From CAVRQM01 sp963732775 (lineage in GTDB: Bacteria > Pseudomonadota > Alphaproteobacteria > Acetobacterales > Acetobacteraceae), in NCBI GenBank assembly GCA_963732775.1, contig CAVTAR010000001.1:1674001-1738000 (forward strand): 64,000 bases of DNA, read 5' to 3'. Both the position numbers and the translations under genes were made by a program. Each line of letters begins with the position of its first letter. Position 1 is the stretch's first letter. Positions 17,708-26,907 of the stretch are shown piece after piece. The notes under the pieces are model-generated. The model saw nothing but the letters and a program-made list of their open reading frames with translations, was not told the DNA's origin and did no database searches.

Positions 17708-19536
17708 TCAGAACTTCGTGTTGAGGTCGACCTGCACGACGTCGTTGCGGTACTTGGGCCCCTCCACCTCGTCGGCGCTGAGCCAGCGGGCGGCCAGGTA
17801 CGTGTTCTTGCCCAGGCCGTAATCCACGCCGGTGAAGAAGCCCTTCGCGTTGGTGCCGCCGAAGTGGAAGGTGCTGTCGGTGAAGGCATCGAGCACCGAG
17901 TCGGAATCGAGGTGCTTGTAGCCGAAGTAGACGTTCCATTCGTTCAGCTTGGTGATCTCGGGCCGGCCCAGCTCGACCTTCACCATCCACGCCGTGTCGC
18001 CGCCGGCATACGGCGGGACGGTGCCGGCCGGCGCGCCCTGGGGGATGCTGCCGAAGTTGTTCTGTGGGCCCTTGTTGACGATGCTCGATCGATTGAACGC
18101 GAGAATTCTTGGAGGTACTCGCCTTCCAACTCGACATCCCATGGATCGTAGCGGGTGAACTGCACGCGGCCGTGAAGATCGAGGACGTTGAACTTGGATG
18201 CGAGCCCAAAATACTGCGGGTTCAAATTCGTCACTCCGCCACCCGCGACCGGAATCTGCGACGCGTTACCGCCATTGCGCAGCGGAAAGTAGGTGTTTCC
18301 AAACTGCGCGAATTGCGGCCTGGAGTTGTCGTTCTGACATACGTCGGCGGCACTTTGAATGAAGCATGATGAGTCCTTGCCCTCAATCTTCTGATAGTTG
18401 AAAAGCCCGACAGACAATTTCGTGACAATGGCTGGCGCGGGCTGGTAATCCACCCCTGCCTGGGCCGCAAAGAGATATTTGTCACGGCTTGCGAACTTCG
18501 TATAGTTGGCGCTGTTCGCGTAGTTGAAGTCCGTGTTGTACACTTCGAACGCCCCGCCCGTGAACCATGCCTTCAGGTTCGGCGTGATCGGGGCTACCGC
18601 CTGCATAGCGGCGCCATCGAAGTTGAGGTCGTCGGAATAGACGAGGTCGGTGGTCCAGAACGGATTGCCGAAGCGGCCGACGTATGCCTGCAACGTCGAG
18701 AGCATGTCGAGCTTGGCCCGCGGCGGCACCTTCAGGAGGGCATAGGCGCGGTCGAGCCAGATCGAGTATTTGCCGAAATTCGTCCCTTGGCCGAGCGTCT
18801 GGTTCGTCGTCACCGGCGAGTTGTCGTTGCCGGTGGCGATGCGGATGTCGGTCGAGATCCAGTCGTCGATATCCGCCTTGACGCCGAGACGGGCGCGTAC
18901 CCGCAGCCGCGTGCGATCCTCGGTAGCGTTGAGGGTCGGCAACGCCTGCGTTCCGTTCAGGTTGTCGAACGGCACGCCCTGGTTGATTCCGTTGAAGTCG
19001 ACGAACGGGAAGTTCTGGCTGGCCACGCTCTCCTTGTTCCCCGGATCCTCCAGCACCCTCTCCCCCCGCAGCCGCAAATCGCCGTAGACGGTGATGCGGC
19101 GGGTCCACTCCGGCAGCGCGTTCGGCGCGGCCCAGCCGTTCTTCTGCTCCTCGCCCAGCACCTGGTCGCGCACCTGCTGGGCGATCTGGTCGCGCACGCT
19201 CTGCGGCACGTAGGTCACGCGCACCGTGCCCTTCGGCAGCTCCAGCCCCCTCGTCTCAGAAGCGGGAGGCTCGGCGGTGGCCAGCGCCGCCGCGCCCGCC
19301 TTGCCGCTCGGCCGTGCCGGCGGGCGCGCGGCGTGCGCCTCGCCCTGCGCCTGGCTCAGCAACGAGGCGGCCTGGCCCTTCGTCAGAATGCCCTTGGCGA
19401 TCAGGATCTGGATCAGCTTCACCGTCGCACTGTCGTCGCCCTGCGCGCGGGCGGGCGCGGCAGAGAGCGCGAGCGTGGCGCTCAGCAGCAACGTCGCGCG
19501 CAGGGTCGTCCGGGAGCACAAGGAAACAGGCTGCAT
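17708..19536 (-). CDS. Putative porin (Porin_5-like), with one frame break
   Basis: About 609 residues. A signal peptide (SAAPARAQ) is followed by a periplasmic helical/KGILTKGQAASLL segment, then a large outer-membrane beta-barrel region: RRITVYGDLRLRGER, TRLRVRARLGVKADI, LKAWFTGGAFEVYNTDF, and a C-terminal DVVQVDLNTKF. The reading frame changes near 18108: the upstream frame ends after GEYLQE and similarity resumes as ILAFNRSSIVNKG in the next. One added A in the short A-run restores a continuous barrel. It is 24 bases downstream of the tonB-like gene and is the likely outer-membrane channel of the cluster. The first 100 residues resemble those of alphaproteobacterial putative porins of the Porin_5 type. 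Confidence 0.8.
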
Positions 19537-19560
19537 GGGTCGGGTCCTTCGGGGCTCGGC

Positions 19561-20232
19561 CTAGCTCGGGCGGGCGGTGATGCGCAGGTCGATGGGCTGG
19601 GGCTGTCCGGGTGGCGGCGGATTGGCCACGGCGCTGGCCATGGCCTGCTCCAGGTCGGCTTGGGACACATCGCCCGAGAAGCTCGAGACCGTGAGCCGCG
19701 CCACCTGCCCGGTCGGCCCCAGCGTCACCTTGAGGTTGACGACGTAATGGCCGCGTCGGGTGCGCTCGTCGCGTTTCAGGGCAGCCTGCAGCGCGTTGCC
19801 GACCTCGTTCGCATAAAGGCCATAACCGCCGCCGCCGCCCCCACCGCCGCCGCCCACCGTGTCGCCGCCGCCATTGCCGACGCCCAGCCCGTACGCCGAG
19901 GGGCCGTTGCCGGCGGCCGCCGTCAGCGGGTTGCCGGGCGGCGCTATGGGCGCGGCCTTGGGCGGCGCCTTGGACAGCTCCTTCGGCTTGTTCGGCTCCT
20001 GCAGCTTCGGCTTCTCGACCAGCTTGTCCTCCTTCGGCGGCTCGTTCTTCGGCGGCGGAGGAGGCGGCGGCGGCGGCGGCAGCGCGATCTTCACGATCGA
20101 CTGCACCGTCTTGAACTGCACCTGCGAGTGCCCGAACAGGCCCGACACGAGATAGCCGAGCCCGCCCACCACCAGCAGGCCGAGCAGCACCAGCCCGCCG
20201 GTGCGCAGCTTGCGCCAGGGTTCCGCGTTCAC
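19561..20232 (-). CDS. TonB-like energy transducer
   Basis: A 223-residue protein with a single N-terminal membrane anchor (GGLVLLGLLVVGGLGYLVSG). A Pro-rich and Lys/Pro/Glu periplasmic stretch follows (ten consecutive prolines, then EKPKLQEPNKPKEL), then a Gly run. The TonB-type C-terminal domain (ALKRDERTRRGHYVVNLKVT, LGPTGQVARLTVSS) would contact outer-membrane partners. It lies directly after exbD, whose product together with ExbB supplies proton-motive force. The Gly-rich hinge replaces the longer Pro/Lys region of classical TonB, so it belongs to the divergent TonB-like class. Confidence 0.85.
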   Translation of the reverse strand: MNAEPWRKLRTGGLVLLGLLVVGGLGYLVSGLFGHSQVQFKTVQSIVKIALPPPPPPPPPPKNEPPKEDKLVEKPKLQEPNKPKELSKAPPKAAPIAPPGNPLTAAAGNGPSAYGLGVGNGGGDTVGGGGGGGGGGYGLYANEVGNALQAALKRDERTRRGHYVVNLKVTLGPTGQVARLTVSSFSGDVSQADLEQAMASAVANPPPPGQPQPIDLRITARPS

Positions 20233-20254
20233 GGCGATCGTCCCGAGTGCGTGC

Positions 20255-20663
20255 CTAGGAGCCCACGACCTTCTGCGAGGCGAGGCCGACCGAGGCGATG
20301 CCGACCCGGCTGCACAGGTCGAGCACCGCCATCACCTTCTCGGTACTGCACCGCGCGGTCGCCCTTGATGATGATGGGGATGTCCGGCGTGATCGCCTTG
20401 GCGTCGCGCAGCTTCAGTTCGAGTTCGGCCATGCTGACCGGCACCGTGTCGAGCGCGATGGTGCCGCTCGCCGTCACCGCGATCACCTTGGTCTTCGGCA
20501 CCACCAGCGGCGTGGCCGTGCTGCCCTTCGGCAGGTCGACCTTGATGCCGGACACCGACGCCGTGGTCATGATGATGAAGATCACCAGCAGCACGTACGC
20601 GAGGTCGAGCATCGGCGTGATGTTGATGTCGTCGTACGCCTTGCCTTCGCCCTGCAGCTGCAT
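20255..20663 (-). CDS. exbD: ExbD/TolR biopolymer transport protein, with one frame break
   Basis: About 136 residues. One N-terminal transmembrane segment carries the proton-path Asp in DINITPMLDLAYVLLVIFII. A periplasmic domain follows (VSGIKVDLPKGS, PIIIKGDRAVQY). The frame breaks near 20344: one extra C follows the QY codons. Removing it gives EKVMAVLDLCSRVGIASVGL and a short tail ending VVGS, the normal ExbD C-terminus, stopping at 20255-20257. Without the correction the frame runs on to 20229. It partners the ExbB fusion four bases upstream and the TonB-like gene 22 bases downstream. Confidence 0.88.
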
Positions 20664-20666
20664 CGA

Positions 20667-22643
20667 CTATTCCCCCGCCGCCGGTTGTGCCGCCATGTCC
20701 AGCGCATCGACCGCCTTGCGTTCGGCGACGATGCCGGCGCGGCGCGGCAAGGCGCCCTCGCCGATGCGCGCGACCAGTTCCTCGATGAACACCTGCATCT
20801 CCTGGCTGGCGTCGCGGATCTTGATGGTGAAATAGTTGTAGCCGAACAGTGCCGGGATCGCGACGGCGAGGCCCGCGACGGTCGCGAGCAGGGCCGCCGA
20901 GATGCCGGGCGCGATGGCGTTGACGTTGACGTCGCCGGCCGCGGCGATGGCGGCGAAGGTGATCATCACGCCGATGACGGTGCCCAGCAGGCCGATGAAC
21001 GGGCCGCCGGCGATGGCGATGGTCAGCAGCACCATCAGCCCGTTCAGCCGCCGCGCCTCGCGCACGTACACCGCGTCGAGCGAGGAGCGGATTGCCGTCA
21101 GCGACTGCGGCGGTACCGGCTCGCCCGGCACCAGCCGCCCGCGGGCGAAGCGGGCGCGCAGTTCGGCCGAGCCGGCAGTGTAGATGCGCCACAGCGGCGA
21201 GCGGCGCAGGATCGGCCGTTGCTTCTCCGATATCTCGACCAGGTGCGAGGCCGTGTCCTCGTCGGCCGCCCGCTCGAAGTCGCCGCGGAAGGCGCGGTTG
21301 GCGCGGCCGATGCTGCTGACGTAGAGCGCCTTCGCCACCATCACGAACCACGAGATCACCGCCATCACGCCCAGGATGCCGATCACCACCCAGGCGTCGG
21401 GCGTCACCGACTTCAGGATGATGCCGATATAGCCGGTGCCGAACACCGAGCTCTGTTCCGGCTTCTCGAAGGTGAACACGTTGGCCGACGGCCCCTGCAC
21501 GTTCGCCGCGAGTTTTATCGCGCCCAGCGGCCGGGCCACCTTGGAATACTCGAACTCGTCCAGCACGCCGATGAACCCCGGAGCCGGGGTCGCCGCCGGC
21601 GGGGCTGCCCCGGCCGGCGCGACGGCCGGCGCGGGTGGCGTCACCCCGGCGATGGTGGCTGGCGGCGTCACGCCCGCGACCGGTGCGGGCGGCGGAGGCG
21701 GCGGCGCGACCGCGAGCGAGCCGCCCAGCAGCGTGTTGCCCGCGATGGCCGGCAGCGCGGCCGTGAGTTCGCCCGCCGGCACGCCGTCGATGTACACATC
21801 GACCTTGCCGGCGTCGGCCACCACGTCGATCAGGTGCCAGGCGCCGCCCTTGATCGCCGCCCCCGCGCTGGTGCGCTGCGCCGGCTGCCCGGTCTGCCCG
21901 AGCTCCGCGTAGGCCACGCCGTGATCCAGGCCGATGGTGAACGATGCGTTGGCGTCGCGCGTGTCGAACAGCGCCGCGGTGTTGTTGGCGTCGTCCGCCT
22001 GGAACCAGACCGACCAGGTGGCGGACTGTCCGGCCGTGAGGTTCAGCAGCGGCGACTGCGGCAGCTTCACCGGCGCGGTGCCGTCGAGGCGCAGGCCGAA
22101 GCCGGTGATGCCGGCATCGACGCGCTTGCCCCCGGTCAGCGCGTTCAGCGCGTTGGCCGTGCTGTCCTTCGGCAGCCCGTTCTCGTCGCCGAAATGGTAG
22201 ACGAGCACCTGGTCGGGGTCGTAGGTGGCGTGCGGGTCGCCGCCGGCGGTCGCGTTCTTGTTGCCCCAATATAGATAGATCGGCGTGCTGGCGCCCGGTG
22301 CCAGGTCGGCGACGTCGACCCAGACCAGCGCGATCTGGTCGACCAGCGGGTCGAACCGCGCCAGGTGGAAGTGCAGCGGCGTCCTGTCGTCGCTGCCGAC
22401 GAAGCGCAGGTCGCTGCCGTCGTCCTTCAGGGTGGAGAAGTTGAAGTTGCCCTGGAACAGCCGCACCAGCACCTGCGTGCGCCCGACCGGGTTGGTGATG
22501 TTGGCCGCCTTCGGCCCGAGGTCGGCGTCGATCTTCATGCGATACGGCCAGTCGCCGTTCCACCACGCCCGCGCCGGCGCGCTCAGCAGCGGCAGCAGCA
22601 CGAGGGTGGCGAGGAGGCAGGCGAGACGCGGGCGCGAGACCAT
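20667..22643 (-). CDS. ExbB/TolQ proton-channel protein fused to an extracytoplasmic DUF2341/LamG-like domain
   Basis: A 658-residue fusion. After a signal peptide (SAPARA) the WWNGDWPYRMKI start and HFHLARFDPLVDQIALVWV match DUF2341. Residues ~180-320 look like a concanavalin/LamG fold (WSVWFQADD, KVDVYIDGVPAGEL). A Pro/Ala linker with AGVTPPA repeats leads to DEFEYSKVARPLG. From about residue 420 the protein is MotA/TolQ/ExbB: a first membrane helix (WVVIGILGVMAVISWFVMV), a cytoplasmic loop, then GGPFIGLLGTVIGVMITF and ALLATVAGLAVAIPAL, the two pore-lining helices. ATG overlaps the upstream stop by one base. The large periplasmic domain distinguishes it from canonical ExbB and may bind glycan or couple to the outer-membrane partner. 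Confidence 0.9.
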   Translation of the reverse strand: MVSRPRLACLLATLVLLPLLSAPARAWWNGDWPYRMKIDADLGPKAANITNPVGRTQVLVRLFQGNFNFSTLKDDGSDLRFVGSDDRTPLHFHLARFDPLVDQIALVWVDVADLAPGASTPIYLYWGNKNATAGGDPHATYDPDQVLVYHFGDENGLPKDSTANALNALTGGKRVDAGITGFGLRLDGTAPVKLPQSPLLNLTAGQSATWSVWFQADDANNTAALFDTRDANASFTIGLDHGVAYAELGQTGQPAQRTSAGAAIKGGAWHLIDVVADAGKVDVYIDGVPAGELTAALPAIAGNTLLGGSLAVAPPPPPPAPVAGVTPPATIAGVTPPAPAVAPAGAAPPAATPAPGFIGVLDEFEYSKVARPLGAIKLAANVQGPSANVFTFEKPEQSSVFGTGYIGIILKSVTPDAWVVIGILGVMAVISWFVMVAKALYVSSIGRANRAFRGDFERAADEDTASHLVEISEKQRPILRRSPLWRIYTAGSAELRARFARGRLVPGEPVPPQSLTAIRSSLDAVYVREARRLNGLMVLLTIAIAGGPFIGLLGTVIGVMITFAAIAAAGDVNVNAIAPGISAALLATVAGLAVAIPALFGYNYFTIKIRDASQEMQVFIEELVARIGEGALPRRAGIVAERKAVDALDMAAQPAAGE

Positions 22644-24253
22644 CAGAAATCCCCGGACAGGCTGAACAGCACTCGGTTCTCGCCGGCCCGCGTCACCGGG
22701 CCGCGGTGCAGCGTGACGGCGTCCTCCACCGAGCCGCTGACGTGGTCGTAGACACGGAACCGCGTGCCGAAGCCAACCGAGGCGAGTGCCGACGTGGTCG
22801 CCTGGCCGGGCAGCGGCTGGCGGATCGCCGCCGCGCCCACGTCGGCGAACCCATGCACCCGCAGCGAGGTGACGGCACTGCCGGCGCTGAGGTAGCGCGC
22901 GAGCTGCGGGCTGCGCAGCTCGACCTGCGCCGCCCCGCCGTAGTCGCCGAGCCCCTCGGCCTCGTAGTAGCCGCGCACCGTGTCCAGACCGCCGATGCTG
23001 TACTGCTCGTTGCTGACCAGCGGGTCGGGCGAGACCTGGGCGGTGACGCGCCCGTAGCCCTCGAGCCCGTACGGCAGCTCCTGCGTGCGCGCGACGTCGC
23101 CCTTCAAGTAGACGAAATTGCGGTTCGCGTTGAAGCGCTTGTTGTCGAACGCCGCGTCGTTGCTGTCCGGCCCGCGGAACGCCCAGACCAGCGTGCCGAT
23201 CGCGTCCGTGGTGCTGTTCGCCCCGGTCCAGCCGGCCTGGTAGGCGACGCTGACCGGATAGTAGGTGAGCGGCACGTTGGTGCTCTGCCCGCCGAGCCCG
23301 ACCGCCTCCAGCACGTGCTTGTAGTCGAACCCGGCCGAGATCGAGTGGCTGAAATCCTCCGACGTGCCGAGCGGCACCAGCGCCCGCAGCTGCACGATGT
23401 CGCCGCGGCCGAGCACGTTGGTGCTGCCGAGCGTGGTGACGTTGCTGTTGGAGTGGATGTAGTTGGCGAACAGCGACACCTTGCTGTCCGGGATGTGGAA
23501 CAGGTACGAGCCGGTGAACACCTCGGTGTCGCGGGTGTTCTGCGGCGCCACCTGGAAGCCGAACGTGGCCGCGTCGCCGCGCTGCCAGAGGTTGCCGTAG
23601 CTGAGGTTGCCGGCAAGCCGCAGCTTCGTGGTGTCCTGGCTCTGCCGGTTGTTGACCTCGAGCGAGCCGTGCAGCGGCAGCTTGTCCTCGACCTTGAGGT
23701 CCACGTCCACCGTGTCGGGCGCGCGCCCGGGGCGCAGCGTGGGCGTGATGCTGCGGTCGGGCAGCTGGTTCAGCGCCACGATGTCGTCCTGCACGCGGTT
23801 CAGGTTCGGCACCGTCCCCTCCGCCAGCGACGTCGCGCCGGCGCGGATGGAACTGGGCGTGACGTAGCGCGCGCCGGTCACGCGCAGCCGGCCGACCGTG
23901 CGCTCCACCACCCGCACCACCACGACGCCATCCTGCGGCGTCTGCGGCGGCACCTCGACCGAGACGGTCGCGAAGCCGCGGGTCTTGGCGTAGTACTCCT
24001 CCAGCGCCGCGCGCGCGTGCTCCACGTCGGCGGCGGTGCGGTCCGGGCCGAGGAACGGGTAGACCACGTCGTCGATCTCGCGCTCGCTCAGCACCGTGTT
24101 GCCCTCGACCCGCAGCTCCTCGAGGTCGAACCTGCGCGGCGGCTCCGGGCGCTGGGCGGGCGGCGCGGCCATCGCGTGCGCGGCGGCGAGCCATCCGGCC
24201 GTGGCGAGCAACGCCGGGCGGCCGATCCGCAAGCTCGTGGCGACCAGACCCAT
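22643..24253 (-). CDS. ShlB/FhaC/HecB-family outer-membrane transporter (two-partner-secretion TpsB-like)
   Basis: A 536-residue outer-membrane protein: signal peptide to AAAHAMA, a short Pro-rich linker, POTRA domains (FDLEELRVEGNTVLSEREID; VTGARYVTPSSIRAG), then a 16-strand-type barrel with SIGGLDTVRGYYEAEGLGD, equivalent to the conserved VRGY/F loop motif, and a C-terminal Phe (LFSLSGDF). TpsB proteins export large exoproteins, but no TpsA partner lies nearby. Start chosen at 24253, behind GGAAAG; an ATG at 24271 is the alternative but has no visible ribosome site. It is the first gene of the ExbB-ExbD-TonB cluster, an unusual combination. Confidence 0.88.
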   Translation of the reverse strand: MGLVATSLRIGRPALLATAGWLAAAHAMAAPPAQRPEPPRRFDLEELRVEGNTVLSEREIDDVVYPFLGPDRTAADVEHARAALEEYYAKTRGFATVSVEVPPQTPQDGVVVVRVVERTVGRLRVTGARYVTPSSIRAGATSLAEGTVPNLNRVQDDIVALNQLPDRSITPTLRPGRAPDTVDVDLKVEDKLPLHGSLEVNNRQSQDTTKLRLAGNLSYGNLWQRGDAATFGFQVAPQNTRDTEVFTGSYLFHIPDSKVSLFANYIHSNSNVTTLGSTNVLGRGDIVQLRALVPLGTSEDFSHSISAGFDYKHVLEAVGLGGQSTNVPLTYYPVSVAYQAGWTGANSTTDAIGTLVWAFRGPDSNDAAFDNKRFNANRNFVYLKGDVARTQELPYGLEGYGRVTAQVSPDPLVSNEQYSIGGLDTVRGYYEAEGLGDYGGAAQVELRSPQLARYLSAGSAVTSLRVHGFADVGAAAIRQPLPGQATTSALASVGFGTRFRVYDHVSGSVEDAVTLHRGPVTRAGENRVLFSLSGDF

Positions 24254-24456
24254 CGCTTTCCAGCACCCCATCCGTTCGCGCCGACGCTCACCCGCTGGGG
24301 CGTGCCGGACCTGGCGCCGCCGCACCCTGGTCCGCCCGATGGGCGCGTGGTGCGGCGCAGCGAGGGCGACGGCCCTCGCGAGGCGCGTCTACACGATCGG
24401 GGCCGGCCGACCGTGTGACCGTATTGTTACACGCGGCGCCGGCCGCCGCCGCGCGG

Positions 24457-25383
24457 TCACGGCAGCCGCGCGATGCGCTCTTGCAACAAGGCGAAGAACT
24501 CATCCGCGGCGAGCGTCTCCAGCAGCGTCGCGTTCGCGGGTCGCCCGGCGCGGCCCCAGCGGTCGATCACCGTCCGCCCGCGCCCGGGGCCGGGGCCGAG
24601 GTCGACGGCGGCATGGACCGGGCGCGCGGTGAACAGCGCCGGCGCCACGACCCAGGCCAGCGCGCACGCATCGTGCTGCTCGTGCCCGGCGCCGCCGGAG
24701 CGACGCGAGGGCGCCACCGCCGCCCAGATCGCCGCGGTCGCGCGCAGGCAGGCGCCCTGCCCGGCCCCGCGCAGGGCGGCCGTCCGCGCCGGCGTGCAGA
24801 GCGCCTGGTTGGTGAGGTCGAGCGTGGCGAGCGTGACCGGCGCGCCGCACGCCAGCAGCACGGCCAGCGCCTCGGGGTCGCAGTAGGCGTTGAACTCGGC
24901 CGAGGGCGTGATGTTGCCCTCGCCCCAGGCGCCGGTCATCAGCACGATCTCGGCGACGTTGCGCGTCAGCGCCGGCTCGACGGCCAGGGCGAGTGCGAGG
25001 TTGGTCGCCGGGCCAAGGCCCACCAGCGTGAGGGGCGTGCGGGCCTCGCGCAGCGCGGCGCGGATCGCGTCGGCGGCGATCCCGGGGGCGGCCGGCGGCC
25101 CCTCCGGCAGGCGGACGCCGCCCAGGCCGTCGTCGCCGTGCACCTCGGCGGCGTCCGCGAACGCTCCGAGCAGCGGACGGTCGGCGCCCGCCACCACGGG
25201 CACCGCGCGCCCGGACAGTCCGACGACGGCGCGGGCGTTGCGCAGCGTGGTGGCCAGCCCGACATTGCCGCCGACGACGGTCACGAGGCGCAGGTCGAGC
25301 GCCTCGGGCGAGCCGAGCGCCAGCCACAGCGCCACCGCGTCGTCGGTGCCGGGGTCGCAGTCGATGATGGCGGGGCACGGCAT
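24457..25383 (-). CDS. Nucleoside hydrolase (IUNH family)
   Basis: A 308-residue N-ribohydrolase that splits nucleosides to base and ribose. The Ca-binding signature DCDPGTDDA stands at the N-terminus; LVGLGPATNLALAL, VLMTGAWGEGN, AEFNAYCDPEA and HDACALAWV (catalytic His-Asp) complete the family set. ATG 25383 overlaps the trmO stop by one base (TGATG); a GTG three bases upstream is also possible. It fits the purine-salvage theme of the ade-puuD operon about 2.4 kb away, though it is a separate unit. Confidence 0.92.
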   Translation of the reverse strand: MPCPAIIDCDPGTDDAVALWLALGSPEALDLRLVTVVGGNVGLATTLRNARAVVGLSGRAVPVVAGADRPLLGAFADAAEVHGDDGLGGVRLPEGPPAAPGIAADAIRAALREARTPLTLVGLGPATNLALALAVEPALTRNVAEIVLMTGAWGEGNITPSAEFNAYCDPEALAVLLACGAPVTLATLDLTNQALCTPARTAALRGAGQGACLRATAAIWAAVAPSRRSGGAGHEQHDACALAWVVAPALFTARPVHAAVDLGPGPGRGRTVIDRWGRAGRPANATLLETLAADEFFALLQERIARLP

Positions 25384-25817
25384 CACGACGCGAGCCAGCC
25401 CATGCTGGCCTCGGGCACGCTATCGGTGGTCGGCAGGTACGGCTTGATGTCGAGCAGCGCCGTGCCGTCGAGGCAGTCGAGATGGCGCAGCCGCAGCCGG
25501 CCGTCCGGCTCGCGCCCGTCGAAGGCCACCACGGAGAGCCCGATCGGGTTCGGCCGCCACGGCGCGCGGGTGGCGAAGACCCCGCGCGGCGACGCGTCGA
25601 ACGGCGGCGTGAACACCAGCTTCGGTGCGGGCGCCGCATGCAGCCGGTACAGCGCGATCAGGTGGCTGAAGCCGTCCAGGTCGCGCAGCCCCTCGGCGAA
25701 CTCCGCCAGCACGCTCGCGTGGCACAGCGGCGCCGGCTGGCGCTGCTGGCCGTGGCGCGGGCAGTCGGCGAGCGTGCGGAACGGGGTGCTCAGGTGGCCG
25801 ATCGGGCGGAGGATCAC
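25383..25817 (-). CDS. tRNA t6A37 methyltransferase (TrmO/TsaA family)
   Basis: A 144-residue UPF0066/TsaA beta-barrel protein. The motifs PIGHLSTPFRT, FSHLIALYRLH, VFATRAPWRPNPIGLSVV and LDIKPYLPTTDS are diagnostic. Known members add the N6-methyl group to threonylcarbamoyladenosine at tRNA position 37 using SAM. The frame is open much farther upstream across the aldo/keto reductase shadow, but GTG at 25817 places VILRPIGHL at the N-terminus as expected. It is coupled to the nucleoside hydrolase. Confidence 0.9.
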   Translation of the reverse strand: MILRPIGHLSTPFRTLADCPRHGQQRQPAPLCHASVLAEFAEGLRDLDGFSHLIALYRLHAAPAPKLVFTPPFDASPRGVFATRAPWRPNPIGLSVVAFDGREPDGRLRLRHLDCLDGTALLDIKPYLPTTDSVPEASMGWLAS

Positions 25818-25883
25818 GGGCGCACTCTGCCCCGGCCGACGCGACGATGCTATCACGCCGGCGACGGACAGGAGTGATCGCCC

Positions 25884-26852
25884 ATGGACATCGTGCGTCT
25901 CGGCTCGACCGGCCTCCGGGTCTCGCGCATTTGCCTCGGCTGCATGACCTATGGCGCCAAGGCGTGGCGCGAATGGGTGCTGAACGAGGCCGAGAGCCGG
26001 CCCTTCATCCAGCGCGCGCTGGAGCTCGGCATCACCTTCTTCGACACTGCCGACATGTATTCGCTGGGCGCCAGCGAGGAGGTGCTGGGCCGCGCGCTGC
26101 GCGATTTCGGCCCGCCGCGCGACCGGCTGGTGGTGGCGACGAAGGTCTACAACCCGATGGGCGACGACCCGAACCAGCGCGGCCTGTCGCGCAAGCACAT
26201 CCTGCACGCCATCGACAACTCGCTGCGCCGGCTGGGCATGGACTATGTCGACCTGTACCAGATCCACCGCTTCGACCCCGAGACGCCGATCGAGGAGACG
26301 ATGGAGGCGCTCGACGCCGTCGTGCGGAGCGGCAAGGCGCGCTACATCGGCGCCAGCTCGATGTTCGCCTGGCAGTTCCAGCGGATGCAGCATGTGGCCG
26401 AACGCCACGGCTGGGCGCGGTTCGTGACGATGCAGAACCACTACAACCTGATCTACCGCGAGGAGGAGCGCGAGATGAACCCGCTGTGCCGCGAGACCGG
26501 CGTGGGGCTGATCCCTTGGAGCCCGCTGGCGCGCGGGCGGCTGGCCGGCAGCCATCGCGCGCAGACGGTGCGCAGCCGCACCGACGATTACGCGACCCGC
26601 ATCTACACCGATGCCGACGACGCCGTGGTCGACGCCGTGGCCGCGGTGGCGCACGAGCGCGGCGTGCCGGCCGCGCAGGTTGGGCTCGCGTGGCTGCTGG
26701 CCAAGCCCGAGGTGACGGCGCCGATCGTCGGCGCGTCGCGCATGGGCCACCTGGACGACGCGGTGGCGGCGCTGTCGGTGCGGCTCACGGCCGACGAGGT
26801 GGCGCGCCTGGAGGCGCCCTACGTGCCGCATCCGGTGCTGGGGCATTCGTGA
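25884..26852 (+). CDS. Aldo/keto reductase
   Basis: A 322-residue NADPH-dependent AKR TIM-barrel oxidoreductase (YajO/YghZ-like branch). The catalytic tetrad is visible as Asp and Tyr in FFDTADMYSLG (near residue 50-56), Lys in VVATKVYNP and His in DLYQIHRFD. The cofactor-binding end is PIVGASRMGHLDDAV. The ATG has AGGAG upstream. The physiological carbonyl substrate cannot be deduced. It is divergently arranged to trmO with 66 bases between the starts. Confidence 0.93.
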   Translation: MDIVRLGSTGLRVSRICLGCMTYGAKAWREWVLNEAESRPFIQRALELGITFFDTADMYSLGASEEVLGRALRDFGPPRDRLVVATKVYNPMGDDPNQRGLSRKHILHAIDNSLRRLGMDYVDLYQIHRFDPETPIEETMEALDAVVRSGKARYIGASSMFAWQFQRMQHVAERHGWARFVTMQNHYNLIYREEEREMNPLCRETGVGLIPWSPLARGRLAGSHRAQTVRSRTDDYATRIYTDADDAVVDAVAAVAHERGVPAAQVGLAWLLAKPEVTAPIVGASRMGHLDDAVAALSVRLTADEVARLEAPYVPHPVLGHS

Positions 26853-26907
26853 GGGAGGTGCGCGGGCGCCAGCAGGGCCCGAGCGGCGGTGGCGGCGAGG
26901 CGACCAC

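Noticed and set aside
20087..20116. Polyproline tract (ten prolines) in the TonB-like gene as an assembly artefact
   Set aside because: TonB proteins normally have Pro-rich spacers, and the frame is intact on both sides.
24266..24325. Longer N-terminus for the TpsB-like gene
   Set aside because: The extension is Arg-rich with no ribosome site; GGAAAG precedes the ATG at 24253.
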